A DNA stretch of 49,504 nucleotides from Chloroflexota bacterium (GTDB taxonomy: Bacteria > Chloroflexota > Anaerolineae > Anaerolineales > UBA4823), in assembly GCA_020349245.1 (NCBI GenBank), contig CP070764.1, positions 2,325,618 to 2,375,121 on the forward strand. Reading direction: 5' to 3'. Below the pieces are notes generated by a model that saw nothing but the letters and a program-made list of their open reading frames with translations, had not been told where the DNA came from and searched no databases. The position numbers and the translations under genes were made by a program. This document shows positions 1-7,284 of the stretch, piece by piece (the stretch's first letter is position 1; each line of letters starts with the position of its first letter).

Positions 1-467
1 TCGTTCATCAGAGGGTCGGGGATTTCCCCAGAACTGATGGCTGTTAACGGCTGGCCACGTTCGTCTAGCGGTACAACTGAGGCACCAAGTGCATCAACCA
101 GGTCGATGAATACATTGAGCAGGGAAGAGATAACTTCACTCTCTTCATTGGCTTCCACAAATCTTCGGCTGAGCTCCAGGACGGCATTCGCTTTACGGCT
201 GACTGCGGCTGCGTTTGATTCAACCTCAACCATGCGGCTTTGCAGGCTGAGCATTTCACTCTGCAGCTGAATAAAACGACTGGCTATCAGATAAATTACC
301 CCTGCGACGACTAGGCCAAATAAGATATTGATCAGCAGGTTGTTTTGCGGCCAAATCCACAGCGCCCCGACAAAAACCAATATCATCAGGAGGGATATAC
401 CAGCCGCAATCCAGCGACTTGATCTCGAGAGAGGCATAGCCTGTGGGATTTTTAATTTTGTTTTCAC
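1..467 (-). CDS. N-terminal part of a membrane sensor kinase with GAF-like region (runs off left edge)
   Basis: The frame is open from a GTG at 467 to the window edge, so only about the first 155 residues are visible. An in-frame ATG at 437 is an alternative start. From the GTG the protein shows a basic N-terminus, two membrane segments (about residues 19-39 and 43-63), a coiled-coil stretch (about 64-95) and then a region resembling the start of a GAF domain (motif LSRRFVEANEE). This TM-TM-coil-GAF order is typical of sensor histidine kinases, often of the LiaS/NreB type. The kinase core lies outside the window, so the identity is inferred. It is co-directional with the cytochrome upstream but separated by about 70 nt. 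Confidence 0.6.
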   Translation of the reverse strand, partial: MKTKLKIPQAMPLSRSSRWIAAGISLLMILVFVGALWIWPQNNLLINILFGLVVAGVIYLIASRFIQLQSEMLSLQSRMVEVESNAAAVSRKANAVLELSRRFVEANEESEVISSLLNVFIDLVDALGASVVPLDERGQPLTAISSGEIPDPLMN

Positions 468-537
468 GCCGTGTATTGTACCTGAGATACTTTAAAATAT
501 TTACATAGAGGTAAGCCGCCTGCTCCCTAATACCATC

Positions 538-994
538 AGAGTACTACCATGGTTCGCAGATAAGTGATGACCTGTCAAATCTTTTCCGCACTCAAAATAC
601 CTTTCCACCCGGGCATGATTGAATTGAAAGGTTCCATCAACCCCCCTTCAGAAATTCGCCAGAAAAGATAGGAATCACTCAGATTGGCCTGTCTGGTGGC
701 GATGTTTCCTGGTTTTGGATCTATTCCCCCAGAAGCAGGGCCATCTCCCTCACCGGTAGAACCGTGACAAGAAGAGCAGTTTGCCTGGTAAAGAATTTCA
801 CCTTGAGCAATTGCATCTGCATCCCCAGTGAATGGATTTGCATAGCCTGAGTACTCATCTGGAACGCTCGGAATACTTTCCCGCTCATCCCCACCCAGGA
901 GTGAGTTCTGGCCAGATGTGCCACGGCACCCGGTTAAGAATAGGATAAGAAATGCTGTTAGGATAAATAGTATGTAATCAAATCTTCCCGGCAT
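538..994 (-). pseudogene. Lipoprotein cytochrome c, interrupted by TGA near its C-terminus
   Basis: A single-heme class I cytochrome c. Visible are a signal sequence with lipobox LTGC (lipidated Cys23), heme-binding CSSCH (Cys73, Cys76, His77) and the axial Met127 in IMPGW. The frame stops at a TGA (575-577) after LSAEKI. Beyond it the same frame reads QVITYLRTM and ends at TGA 536-538. Family members normally read W-x-V-x-x-Y-[IL]-R here, so the TGA replaces a conserved Trp in the last helix. The cut removes about 12 residues. The heme and its ligands remain, so the truncated protein might still fold. It starts directly after the peroxiredoxin stop codon, so translation is probably coupled. 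A role in periplasmic electron transfer is inferred. Confidence 0.75.
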
Positions 995-1465
995 TTATTC
1001 ATCCAATTCGCCTAATGCTGCCAGAATCTCTGCGCTGTGACTCGCTGGTTTTACTTTTTCAAAGACTTTCGCGATTTTGCCATCTTTGTCGATCAAAAAT
1101 GTCGTTCGCAATACGCCTTCATATTCACGTCCATAAAGCTTTTTCAAGCCCCAGACTCCATAAGCTTTTATCACCTCCCGGTCAGTATCAGCGAGAAGTG
1201 TAAAAGGCAGTTCGTACTTGGACTTGAAATTCGCGTGTGACTTTGAAGAGTCAGGGCTGACACCAAGGATCGTGACTCCTGTATCCTGGTAAGCAGAATA
1301 ATCGTCCCGGAATCCACATGCTTCCTTTGTGCATCCCGAAGTGTTGTCTTTCGGATAGAAATACAATACTACCGGTTTGCCTCGATAATCAGAAAGGGAA
1401 TGCTTCCGGCCTTCATCATCCGGAAGTGAGAAATCAGGGGCTTGAACCCCGGCTGAGATTGGCAT
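995..1465 (-). CDS. bcp: Thioredoxin-dependent peroxiredoxin, PrxQ/BCP family
   Basis: 156 residues, the normal length. It reduces hydrogen peroxide and organic hydroperoxides in the cytoplasm using thioredoxin. The fold starts with PDFSLPDDEG. The active-site motif SGCTKEAC supplies the peroxidatic Cys45 and a resolving Cys50 four residues later, the usual PrxQ pattern. Both are ordinary Cys codons. The ATG at 1465 is preceded by a clear GGAGG. It follows the MoeA-PBP gene by about 30 nt and abuts the cytochrome c gene, within a run of minus-strand genes that includes a rhodanese and UbiA. Confidence 0.95.
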   Translation of the reverse strand: MPISAGVQAPDFSLPDDEGRKHSLSDYRGKPVVLYFYPKDNTSGCTKEACGFRDDYSAYQDTGVTILGVSPDSSKSHANFKSKYELPFTLLADTDREVIKAYGVWGLKKLYGREYEGVLRTTFLIDKDGKIAKVFEKVKPASHSAEILAALGELDE

Positions 1466-1497
1466 GGTTTTCCTCCGTATATTTTGATTTGGTGAAT

Positions 1498-3492
1498 TTA
1501 TCCCGTTTGATTTGTGATCCTCTCTCCCATACGGCTGATATCATAGCCTGGTAAATCAGCAACCATCTTGCGGAAATTTGGATCGGATAATATTTCAAAC
1601 AATGGTTGTATTGAGGGCAGGTCGATAAAATCTTCAGGGATAATCAGATCATATCTTTCTTCTACCAGGGGGATAAAATCTAATTCAAGCGATTTTGTTA
1701 CGGCAGCAATACCCAATCCACAATCTGCGCGCCCCGAGGCCACGGCAACTCCGACCGCTAAATGAGTGTATTCTTGATACTTGTAGCCGCGTATTGCATC
1801 GCCGGATATCCCCAGTTGCTGCAAGTGATAATCGAGGAGAATTCTCGTGCCTGCGCCACGCTGCCTGTTTACAAAAGTAATATCTTCCCGAGTGAGGTCC
1901 TGGAGCGAGGAAATTCGTTGGGGATTACCCTTGCGAACAAGCAATCCTTGTGAGCGACCAACCAGTGATATTACACGCACTGCAACATCTGGCAGGTACT
2001 CTTCGATGTAAGGGAGGTTGTACTCGCCTGTCTCCGGATCTAGGAGATGTGCGCCTGAAAGGTGAGCCTCCCTGCGGCTCAGGGCGACCAAACCGGCAAT
2101 ACTACCTACATTTGCAGCCACCAGGCGGATACCATACTGAGAATAGAATTGAGCCAAGATATCCATCGTGATGTCATGAGAACCTGATGCAAACACCGTT
2201 CGCTCAATTTCTTCCTTTGATCGGTAAAGTTTCACTTCCATTGTTGACCCGGCTGGTAAACCTTGAGAGCCACGCGGTATTAAAGCGAGGCCATCTGCTC
2301 GAACGAGGGAGGTAAGCACTCCAGCGCCTCGAGCCAGCGGGGCGGCTAAAATGCGGTCCCCAACCTTCCCGACTGCGACTCGCACAAAATCATCATCGCC
2401 TGCCGGTGAAGTTATCTTCCGGGTGAGAATTGCCTGAACTTTCTCTGAGCGAGGCACCCTTATGCCCGTCCAGTGAGCTAGAATTGGCTGAACAAAAAGC
2501 TCCCCGGTCAGCGCGGTCGATACCGGATATCCAGGTATACCAATTACCGGAATTCTTCTCTCACTGGTTACTCCCGAATCTTGTCCATCCAATCTACGCC
2601 CTGTTCGGAGCATACCCAGGATGACAGGATGACCCGGGCGCACGGCCACGCCGTGCACGAATAGCTCACCAAGTTCCTCAACCACACGTGCAGTAAAATC
2701 TTCAGAGCCTGCAGAGGAACCTGCATTGATTAGAACCAAATCGTGATCAAGCGCAGCTCGACGGACAGTTTCGCAGAGAGTTTGATAATCGTCTTTAGTG
2801 ATTGAAAACCTTGAGGCTTCACCACCCCACTCGATGATCTGTCCGGCAAGGACAAGAGAATTAAATTCAATAATCTCTCCTGGAAAAATCGTCTGCCCGA
2901 TAGGAACCAGTTCACTACCAGTTGGAATGATGGCAACCCTTGGTCTGCGGGCAACAGTGACTTCGGTGTTCCCGCTGGCGGCGATCACCCCCAAATCCAC
3001 TGGACGCAATCGCTGCCCGGCAGGCAATACCAATTGGGACGCAATCATATCTTCACCCATTGGGCGGATATGCATCCAGGGAGTAGCTGCGGCGCGAATC
3101 CGAATAGCGTGTGGTTGGCGAGGTACTCCAGCCGGCTGATTTTCCGCATCTAACGCCTCAACATCTTCAATCGGGATAACTGCATCCGTAGATTCAGGAA
3201 TGGGATCGCCTGTATCCACGTAAACTGCGCTCTCCCCGACTAGCAACGTTGTCGGATGCGTGGCCATCGCCCCGGCAGTCGTTTGGGCAAGGACCGCAAA
3301 ACCATCCATGGCTGCCGAATGATAGTGCGGCGAGGAGATTCTCGCCCAAACTGGTTTAGCCAGGATCCTGCCCAAGCATGTCTCGTCGACAGGTAGCGTT
3401 TCTTCACCCAGCACGCCCCACAGGTTTGCACCAGTTAAGGCATTTTCAAGCTTTTCAATCGCTTCTGGGAGGGGAATATCTTCTAAGTACAC
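1498..3492 (-). CDS. MoeA molybdopterin molybdotransferase fused to a periplasmic-binding-like (LysR-substrate/PBP) domain
   Basis: 664 residues. Residues 1 to about 405 are a MoeA domain, with AMDGFAV near the N-terminus, a GSSAGSED loop and a GIPGYPVS loop. MoeA inserts molybdate into adenylylated molybdopterin to make Moco. Residues from about 430 to the end form a type-2 periplasmic-binding-like fold (VGSIAGLVAL, QRGAGTR, DCGLGIA), as in the known MoeA/LysR-substrate-domain fusions. That domain is presumed to bind oxyanion or a related ligand in the cytoplasm, since no signal peptide is present. GTG start at 3492, 15 nt after the deacetylase stop. A second, unfused MoeA lies two genes upstream; in organisms with two MoeA proteins, a Mo versus W division of labour is one hypothesis. 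Confidence 0.9.
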   Translation of the reverse strand: MYLEDIPLPEAIEKLENALTGANLWGVLGEETLPVDETCLGRILAKPVWARISSPHYHSAAMDGFAVLAQTTAGAMATHPTTLLVGESAVYVDTGDPIPESTDAVIPIEDVEALDAENQPAGVPRQPHAIRIRAAATPWMHIRPMGEDMIASQLVLPAGQRLRPVDLGVIAASGNTEVTVARRPRVAIIPTGSELVPIGQTIFPGEIIEFNSLVLAGQIIEWGGEASRFSITKDDYQTLCETVRRAALDHDLVLINAGSSAGSEDFTARVVEELGELFVHGVAVRPGHPVILGMLRTGRRLDGQDSGVTSERRIPVIGIPGYPVSTALTGELFVQPILAHWTGIRVPRSEKVQAILTRKITSPAGDDDFVRVAVGKVGDRILAAPLARGAGVLTSLVRADGLALIPRGSQGLPAGSTMEVKLYRSKEEIERTVFASGSHDITMDILAQFYSQYGIRLVAANVGSIAGLVALSRREAHLSGAHLLDPETGEYNLPYIEEYLPDVAVRVISLVGRSQGLLVRKGNPQRISSLQDLTREDITFVNRQRGAGTRILLDYHLQQLGISGDAIRGYKYQEYTHLAVGVAVASGRADCGLGIAAVTKSLELDFIPLVEERYDLIIPEDFIDLPSIQPLFEILSDPNFRKMVADLPGYDISRMGERITNQTG

Positions 3493-3507
3493 GGCACAAT
3501 TTCCAGC

Positions 3508-4392
3508 TTATTCCGGCTTGTATTTGCGCACTGGTTCTGGCGCGTAATTTGTCCAGGGCAATAATCCGGAGAATGTTTCGAGGGAATAATCTCCCTGCAC
3601 TTCGCGGCGGCTGAGATTGTAAATCGTGCCAATTGAATGGTTTGAAAGTGTTCCCACACCTACCGCAGCTTGATAACCATAATCATACACTTTATTGGAA
3701 ACATACCAGTCTAGTGCCCCAAATGGGTAAGCGAAGGAATAGATTTTAACCCCCAAGGCATTTTCAAGATCCAGCCGTGATTGCAGAATTTCATTGCGAA
3801 CCAGATTATGATTTTGGGTTAATTCGGTGTGAGTCATACCATGACTTCCCACTTCCCAATCCTGGTCAATTAACTCTTGCAGCTCCTCGATTGTTAAAAA
3901 GCCATCCGCACTCAACCTGTTCGCCACAATATAAACAGTCCCGCGAAAACCAAGCTTCTCCATGATCGGAAAAGCAGTTGTAAATACTTCAATATACCCA
4001 TCATCAAAGCTGATCACCACCGGTCTTGCGGGAAGAGGTTTCCCATAACTGATATGGTCAATCAGGTCTTTTATGGTAATAGACGAGTATCCCCACTTTC
4101 GAAGCTGCTCCATCTGCTTCTTAAAATCAGACACGTCGACCACATACCTGTTGCTGGCTGAATCATCATTTGAAATATTGTGATATAGCAGAATAGGCAC
4201 GGTGACCTGGAGATCTCTATCTAGATCGGCAGCCTCCGCTTTGATAATGAATACCGAAAAAAAGAGAAAAATACCTATCCCGAAGAAAACAAGAATACTC
4301 TTGAGCCTGGATAAGGTCAAAGGATTGATCTTTTCCTTGAGAAATAAGGTTATTTTCACATCCAGTTGGACCATGAATTGAGAGGTTTCCAT
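3508..4392 (-). CDS. Membrane-anchored polysaccharide deacetylase (NodB domain)
   Basis: About 294 residues from the ATG at 4392. An N-terminal membrane segment (VFFGIGIFLFFSVFII) anchors a carbohydrate esterase family 4 domain outside the cell. Catalytic signatures are SFDDG (metal-binding Asp pair), the zinc-binding HGMTH and YPFG. The family removes N- or O-acetyl groups from peptidoglycan, chitin or exopolysaccharide; the substrate here is unknown. The start is uncertain. The frame is open up to a TTG at 4419, and the ATG at 4392 has AAGGAG just upstream at short spacing. It sits between two MoeA genes, an odd position for a cell-wall enzyme. The gap to the MoeA stop is short, so co-transcription is likely. 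Confidence 0.88.
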   Translation of the reverse strand: METSQFMVQLDVKITLFLKEKINPLTLSRLKSILVFFGIGIFLFFSVFIIKAEAADLDRDLQVTVPILLYHNISNDDSASNRYVVDVSDFKKQMEQLRKWGYSSITIKDLIDHISYGKPLPARPVVISFDDGYIEVFTTAFPIMEKLGFRGTVYIVANRLSADGFLTIEELQELIDQDWEVGSHGMTHTELTQNHNLVRNEILQSRLDLENALGVKIYSFAYPFGALDWYVSNKVYDYGYQAAVGVGTLSNHSIGTIYNLSRREVQGDYSLETFSGLLPWTNYAPEPVRKYKPE

Positions 4393-4420
4393 CAACTCCT
4401 TCACACCAGCATTAACCAAA

Positions 4421-5674
4421 TCAATTGAGTAGCATCACTTCTGCGATCTCTCCGGCATTTAATCCTGTCGAGTGTGGAGGAATATGCAATAAACCATCCG
4501 CGCGACAGAGTGTGAAGATCAAATTACTCTTCCCAAATATTGGTTCAGCAGAAAATCCATTCTCCACCGGTAAAATCTTAACCGGTACCCAATCTTCCCT
4601 TCCGGCCTTTGATGCCAGGTTGATCGCCAATTTTGCTTCGAGCCGACCTCTGGGTCGGAGATAATCCTGTCCATGCAGAAAATTTATTACAGGTTCTACA
4701 AAGAGGATTCCGATGACAAGGGCACTGACAGGATTGCCCGGAAGACCGATTACTGGTTTTATCCAATCTACTCCCGCCGGTTGACATCCTGCCAGGATGG
4801 TCGGTTTTCCCGGGCGGATGTTCACACCATGCGTAATGACCCCCGGACCACCCAGGCTATTGATCACTTGAGCGGTCAAATCCCGGCTGCTGGCCGATGA
4901 CCCGGCGGTGATGACAACCATGTTGTTCTCATCAATTGCCCGTTCCAATCCCCCCCGCAGCTTTTCATAATCATCAGGGATAATCCCATATCGCTGCGGA
5001 ACCCCTCCAGCTTGTTCCACCAATGCAGATAGAGAATAGGAATTAATATCTCTCACCTGGCCTGGATTGGGAACTGATTCAGGCGGGATGATTTCATCAC
5101 CACTTGAGATAATACCAACTCGAGGCCTTCTTGCCACCTGCAGCTCGGTAATACCTAATGCTAACAGCCCTCCGATCTCTGCAGCTCGTAGTAGGGTCCC
5201 ACCAGCTACAACAACCGCGCCCGCAGCGATATCCTCACCAACTTTTATTACATTTTCACCTTCCGCGACAGCTCGCAAGATTTCAATTTCTCCGGGGCGT
5301 GCGACCTGTGTATTCTCCAGCATAACAACTGCATCCGAACCCTTTGGGAGCATCCCTCCGGTGTGGATTAATCCACATTGGGTGGTGAGCAGTGTGAAAT
5401 CGGGGCTTTCACCCATTTTTATTTCTTCAATTTGCACCAGGTACACTGGCTGCGAATCACTCGCACCATGCGTATCGCTCGCAATTACTGCATATCCATC
5501 AACCGTGCTGCGATGAAATGCAGGCAGCGAGTGGGGAGCATGGACGTCATTTACAGCCACGCGTCCAAGCGCAGATTTGACTTCAATTACTTCGGATTCG
5601 ACCTGCCTTGGAATCTGCTCCAGAAAATTTGTCAACGCAATATCTGGTGGGAGGAGGTCAATAAATTCTGGCAT
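4421..5674 (-). CDS. moeA: Molybdopterin molybdotransferase MoeA
   Basis: 417 residues, the standard length. It catalyses molybdate (or tungstate) insertion into MPT-AMP, the last step of Moco synthesis. Recognisable motifs are STVDGYAV near residue 56, IHTGGMLPKGSDAVV, GIISSGDE, TAGSSAS and the GLPGNPVSA loop, spanning MoeA domains I-IV. Unlike the paralogue at 1498-3492, it has no C-terminal binding domain. It starts 29 nt after the UbiA stop. No good Shine-Dalgarno sequence is seen upstream of the ATG. Confidence 0.95.
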   Translation of the reverse strand: MPEFIDLLPPDIALTNFLEQIPRQVESEVIEVKSALGRVAVNDVHAPHSLPAFHRSTVDGYAVIASDTHGASDSQPVYLVQIEEIKMGESPDFTLLTTQCGLIHTGGMLPKGSDAVVMLENTQVARPGEIEILRAVAEGENVIKVGEDIAAGAVVVAGGTLLRAAEIGGLLALGITELQVARRPRVGIISSGDEIIPPESVPNPGQVRDINSYSLSALVEQAGGVPQRYGIIPDDYEKLRGGLERAIDENNMVVITAGSSASSRDLTAQVINSLGGPGVITHGVNIRPGKPTILAGCQPAGVDWIKPVIGLPGNPVSALVIGILFVEPVINFLHGQDYLRPRGRLEAKLAINLASKAGREDWVPVKILPVENGFSAEPIFGKSNLIFTLCRADGLLHIPPHSTGLNAGEIAEVMLLN

Positions 5675-5703
5675 GGTGAATATTCAATCGAAAATGTGAG
5701 TGA

Positions 5704-6612
5704 TTAGCGTATCCAAAAAGCAAAAGCCAGCAGGTAGGCTACGCTACCGAAGAGAACCACCGAGGTCAATCCAAGCGTGGTCCAATTTGGCTTACCTCCA
5801 CTGGCAATGCGCCGCATTTGCCAAATCTGGAGGATACCAAGAGGAAAAGGTATGAAAGCTGGCAAAACGATGGCTAATGGTAGACCAAAAGTCGCAGCCA
5901 ATACTAAAAGTAGAAAGGCAGTCAAGATCAAGATGTTGTGCAGGATCATGCCCCGTTCCCAACCAACACGCGCTAAGAGGGTGAATTTTTCGAATTTTAT
6001 ATCGTTTAAGTAATCTGGGAACTCAAAGCTGATCATCATCGCCAAATGCAGGGCGGTAAGTGGGAAGGTTGTCATCACCAGTAGTCGATGAAGTTCCGAA
6101 TATTGGAGAATAAACGCAAAAATGGGGACTAAATTTGCCACGAGAAACGAGGTTGTCAATTCTCCATATCCGGAATTCGCCAATTTCACGGGTGGCACAG
6201 AATAAAAGAAGCTGCCCAGAAATGCCAGGACGACGATACCGACCAGAATTGGGGATATTGGTACGGTACTGATTAAAACAACCGTCAAGGAAGCCAAGAT
6301 GGTCAAAGTGGTTAATGCGGCCCACATGACCGTTTCCCGGGATAATTTCCCCTCCCCAACCACTCCGCTGCCCCCAGAAAATGGTGTGCGGGTCGTATTT
6401 TCCTGGTCTGCTGGGGCGTCGAAATATTCGTTCAAGTATTGAGCACTGAGCTGCATGGTTGTAACGTAGGCCTGGCCCAACACATACATACTCCAATCAA
6501 TACTTGCACCTAGATAATTGGCGATTCCAGCTCCTAACCCGTAGACAAGAAAACCACCCAGCAAGAATAAAGGACGCGAAAGAAGAATAAGGAGGCGAAT
6601 TTGCTGACTCAC
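5704..6612 (-). CDS. UbiA-family prenyltransferase (MenA-like)
   Basis: 302 residues with about eight or nine hydrophobic segments. The first Asp-rich motif is NEYFDAPAD (residues 61-69). The second is around DYLNDIKFEK. Both coordinate Mg-polyprenyl diphosphate in UbiA enzymes. The family attaches a prenyl tail to an aromatic acceptor in the membrane. The extended first motif suggests MenA (1,4-dihydroxy-2-naphthoate, menaquinone pathway), but the substrate is not proven. GTG start at 6612 with an AAGGA upstream, 11 nt after the rhodanese TAA. Quinone synthesis fits the neighbouring cytochrome and Moco genes. Confidence 0.88.
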   Translation of the reverse strand: MSQQIRLLILLSRPLFLLGGFLVYGLGAGIANYLGASIDWSMYVLGQAYVTTMQLSAQYLNEYFDAPADQENTTRTPFSGGSGVVGEGKLSRETVMWAALTTLTILASLTVVLISTVPISPILVGIVVLAFLGSFFYSVPPVKLANSGYGELTTSFLVANLVPIFAFILQYSELHRLLVMTTFPLTALHLAMMISFEFPDYLNDIKFEKFTLLARVGWERGMILHNILILTAFLLLVLAATFGLPLAIVLPAFIPFPLGILQIWQMRRIASGGKPNWTTLGLTSVVLFGSVAYLLAFAFWIR

Positions 6613-6623
6613 TGATCAATTCC

Positions 6624-7094
6624 TTAGGGTTCTAGCGGATATCCAGCATCATTCCAAGCCTGTAAACCACCTTGAATTGGATTTACTTTACCAAAGCCGT
6701 TTGAACCTAAAATGTCCGCCGCACGGGCACTTGTCTCCTCGCTTGGTCAAGTGCAATAAAGGATAATCCAATCATTCGGATTAAGTTCTTCCAACCTCTC
6801 AGAAAGTTGATTTAGTGGTATTGATATTGCGCCTGGGATATGCCCGGATTCAAAACTTTCTTCATCGCGCACATCCACAAAGACTGCCAAGTCTTGATCG
6901 AAAGCAGATTTGGCTTCAAAGAGTTTCACCCGTTCTACCTGGGGGTAAGGGATTGCCTGATCCTGCAAATCATTCTGTTGTGAGGAATTATCACCTGACA
7001 GGATGAGAATGCTGGCAACCGCAGCAATGATCAACACAATCCCACCAAAGATCAACAACAATGGATAAATCGGTCGTTTCTTTTCTGTTGGCAA
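6624..7094 (-). CDS. Membrane-anchored rhodanese-like protein with probable selenocysteine (in-frame TGA)
   Basis: One continuous rhodanese domain is recovered only if the TGA at 6747-6749 is read through. Before it: an N-terminal anchor helix (LLLIFGGIVLIIAAVASILI), FVDVRDEESFESGHIPGA, and IILYCT. After it: PSEETSARAADILGSNGFG, then IQGGLQAWNDAGYP, ending at TAA 6624-6626. Relatives commonly read YCTCP at this loop, so TGA stands for Cys; Sec would be residue 116, two after Cys114. The length (156 residues) and the C-terminal GG..AW signature match a complete domain. The start is TTG 7094 (AGGAGG six nt upstream) or GTG 7100. It is first in the minus-strand cluster. If Sec is not inserted, the product stops after CT and lacks a third of the domain. 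Confidence 0.8.
6717..6754 (-). promoter_or_regulatory. Candidate SECIS hairpin(s) at the rhodanese TGA
   Basis: Two structures can be drawn by eye. The first is a perfect 7-bp inverted repeat, GCACTTG (6748-6754) with CAAGTGC (6727-6733), which includes the T and G of the TGA and encloses 14 nt with a possible inner CC/GG pairing. The second is a small stem, TGCC/GGCG with a CGTGC loop (6717-6729), whose loop starts about 22 nt after the TGA, the distance expected for bacterial SECIS elements. Its loop has a GT, as in known elements, but the stem is only four pairs. The two cannot both form. Confidence 0.3.
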
Positions 7095-7114
7095 GAACAC
7101 CTCCTCAAACCTGC

Positions 7115-7123
7115 ATCATACCA
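7115..7123 (-). promoter_or_regulatory. Extended -10 promoter of the rhodanese cluster
   Basis: On the minus strand TGGTATGAT is an extended -10 element (TGn plus TATGAT), about 20 nt before the rhodanese start. No good -35 box is visible, as is common with extended -10 promoters. Confidence 0.4.
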
Positions 7124-7284
7124 TAGAGATTGGTGTTTACCGGTCACCTTAATCATTATTTCACCTCAACCGAAAATATTTCAATAAACCGAATTTTTCT
7201 GCCAATTAATTGTCTTCTCCCCAAGATTCGATGGTGAAAATATAGCTTCTGGGCGGTAGATTATACGATTTTGAAGGTTAAAGA

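Noticed and set aside
575..994. Selenocysteine at the cytochrome c TGA
   Set aside because: The position is Trp in the family, not Cys, and no convincing downstream hairpin is seen. Nonsense mutation or sequence error is simpler.
5067..5516. 149-codon plus-strand open frame
   Set aside because: Lies antisense inside moeA, whose protein is clearly conserved; Ser/Thr/Pro-rich shadow.
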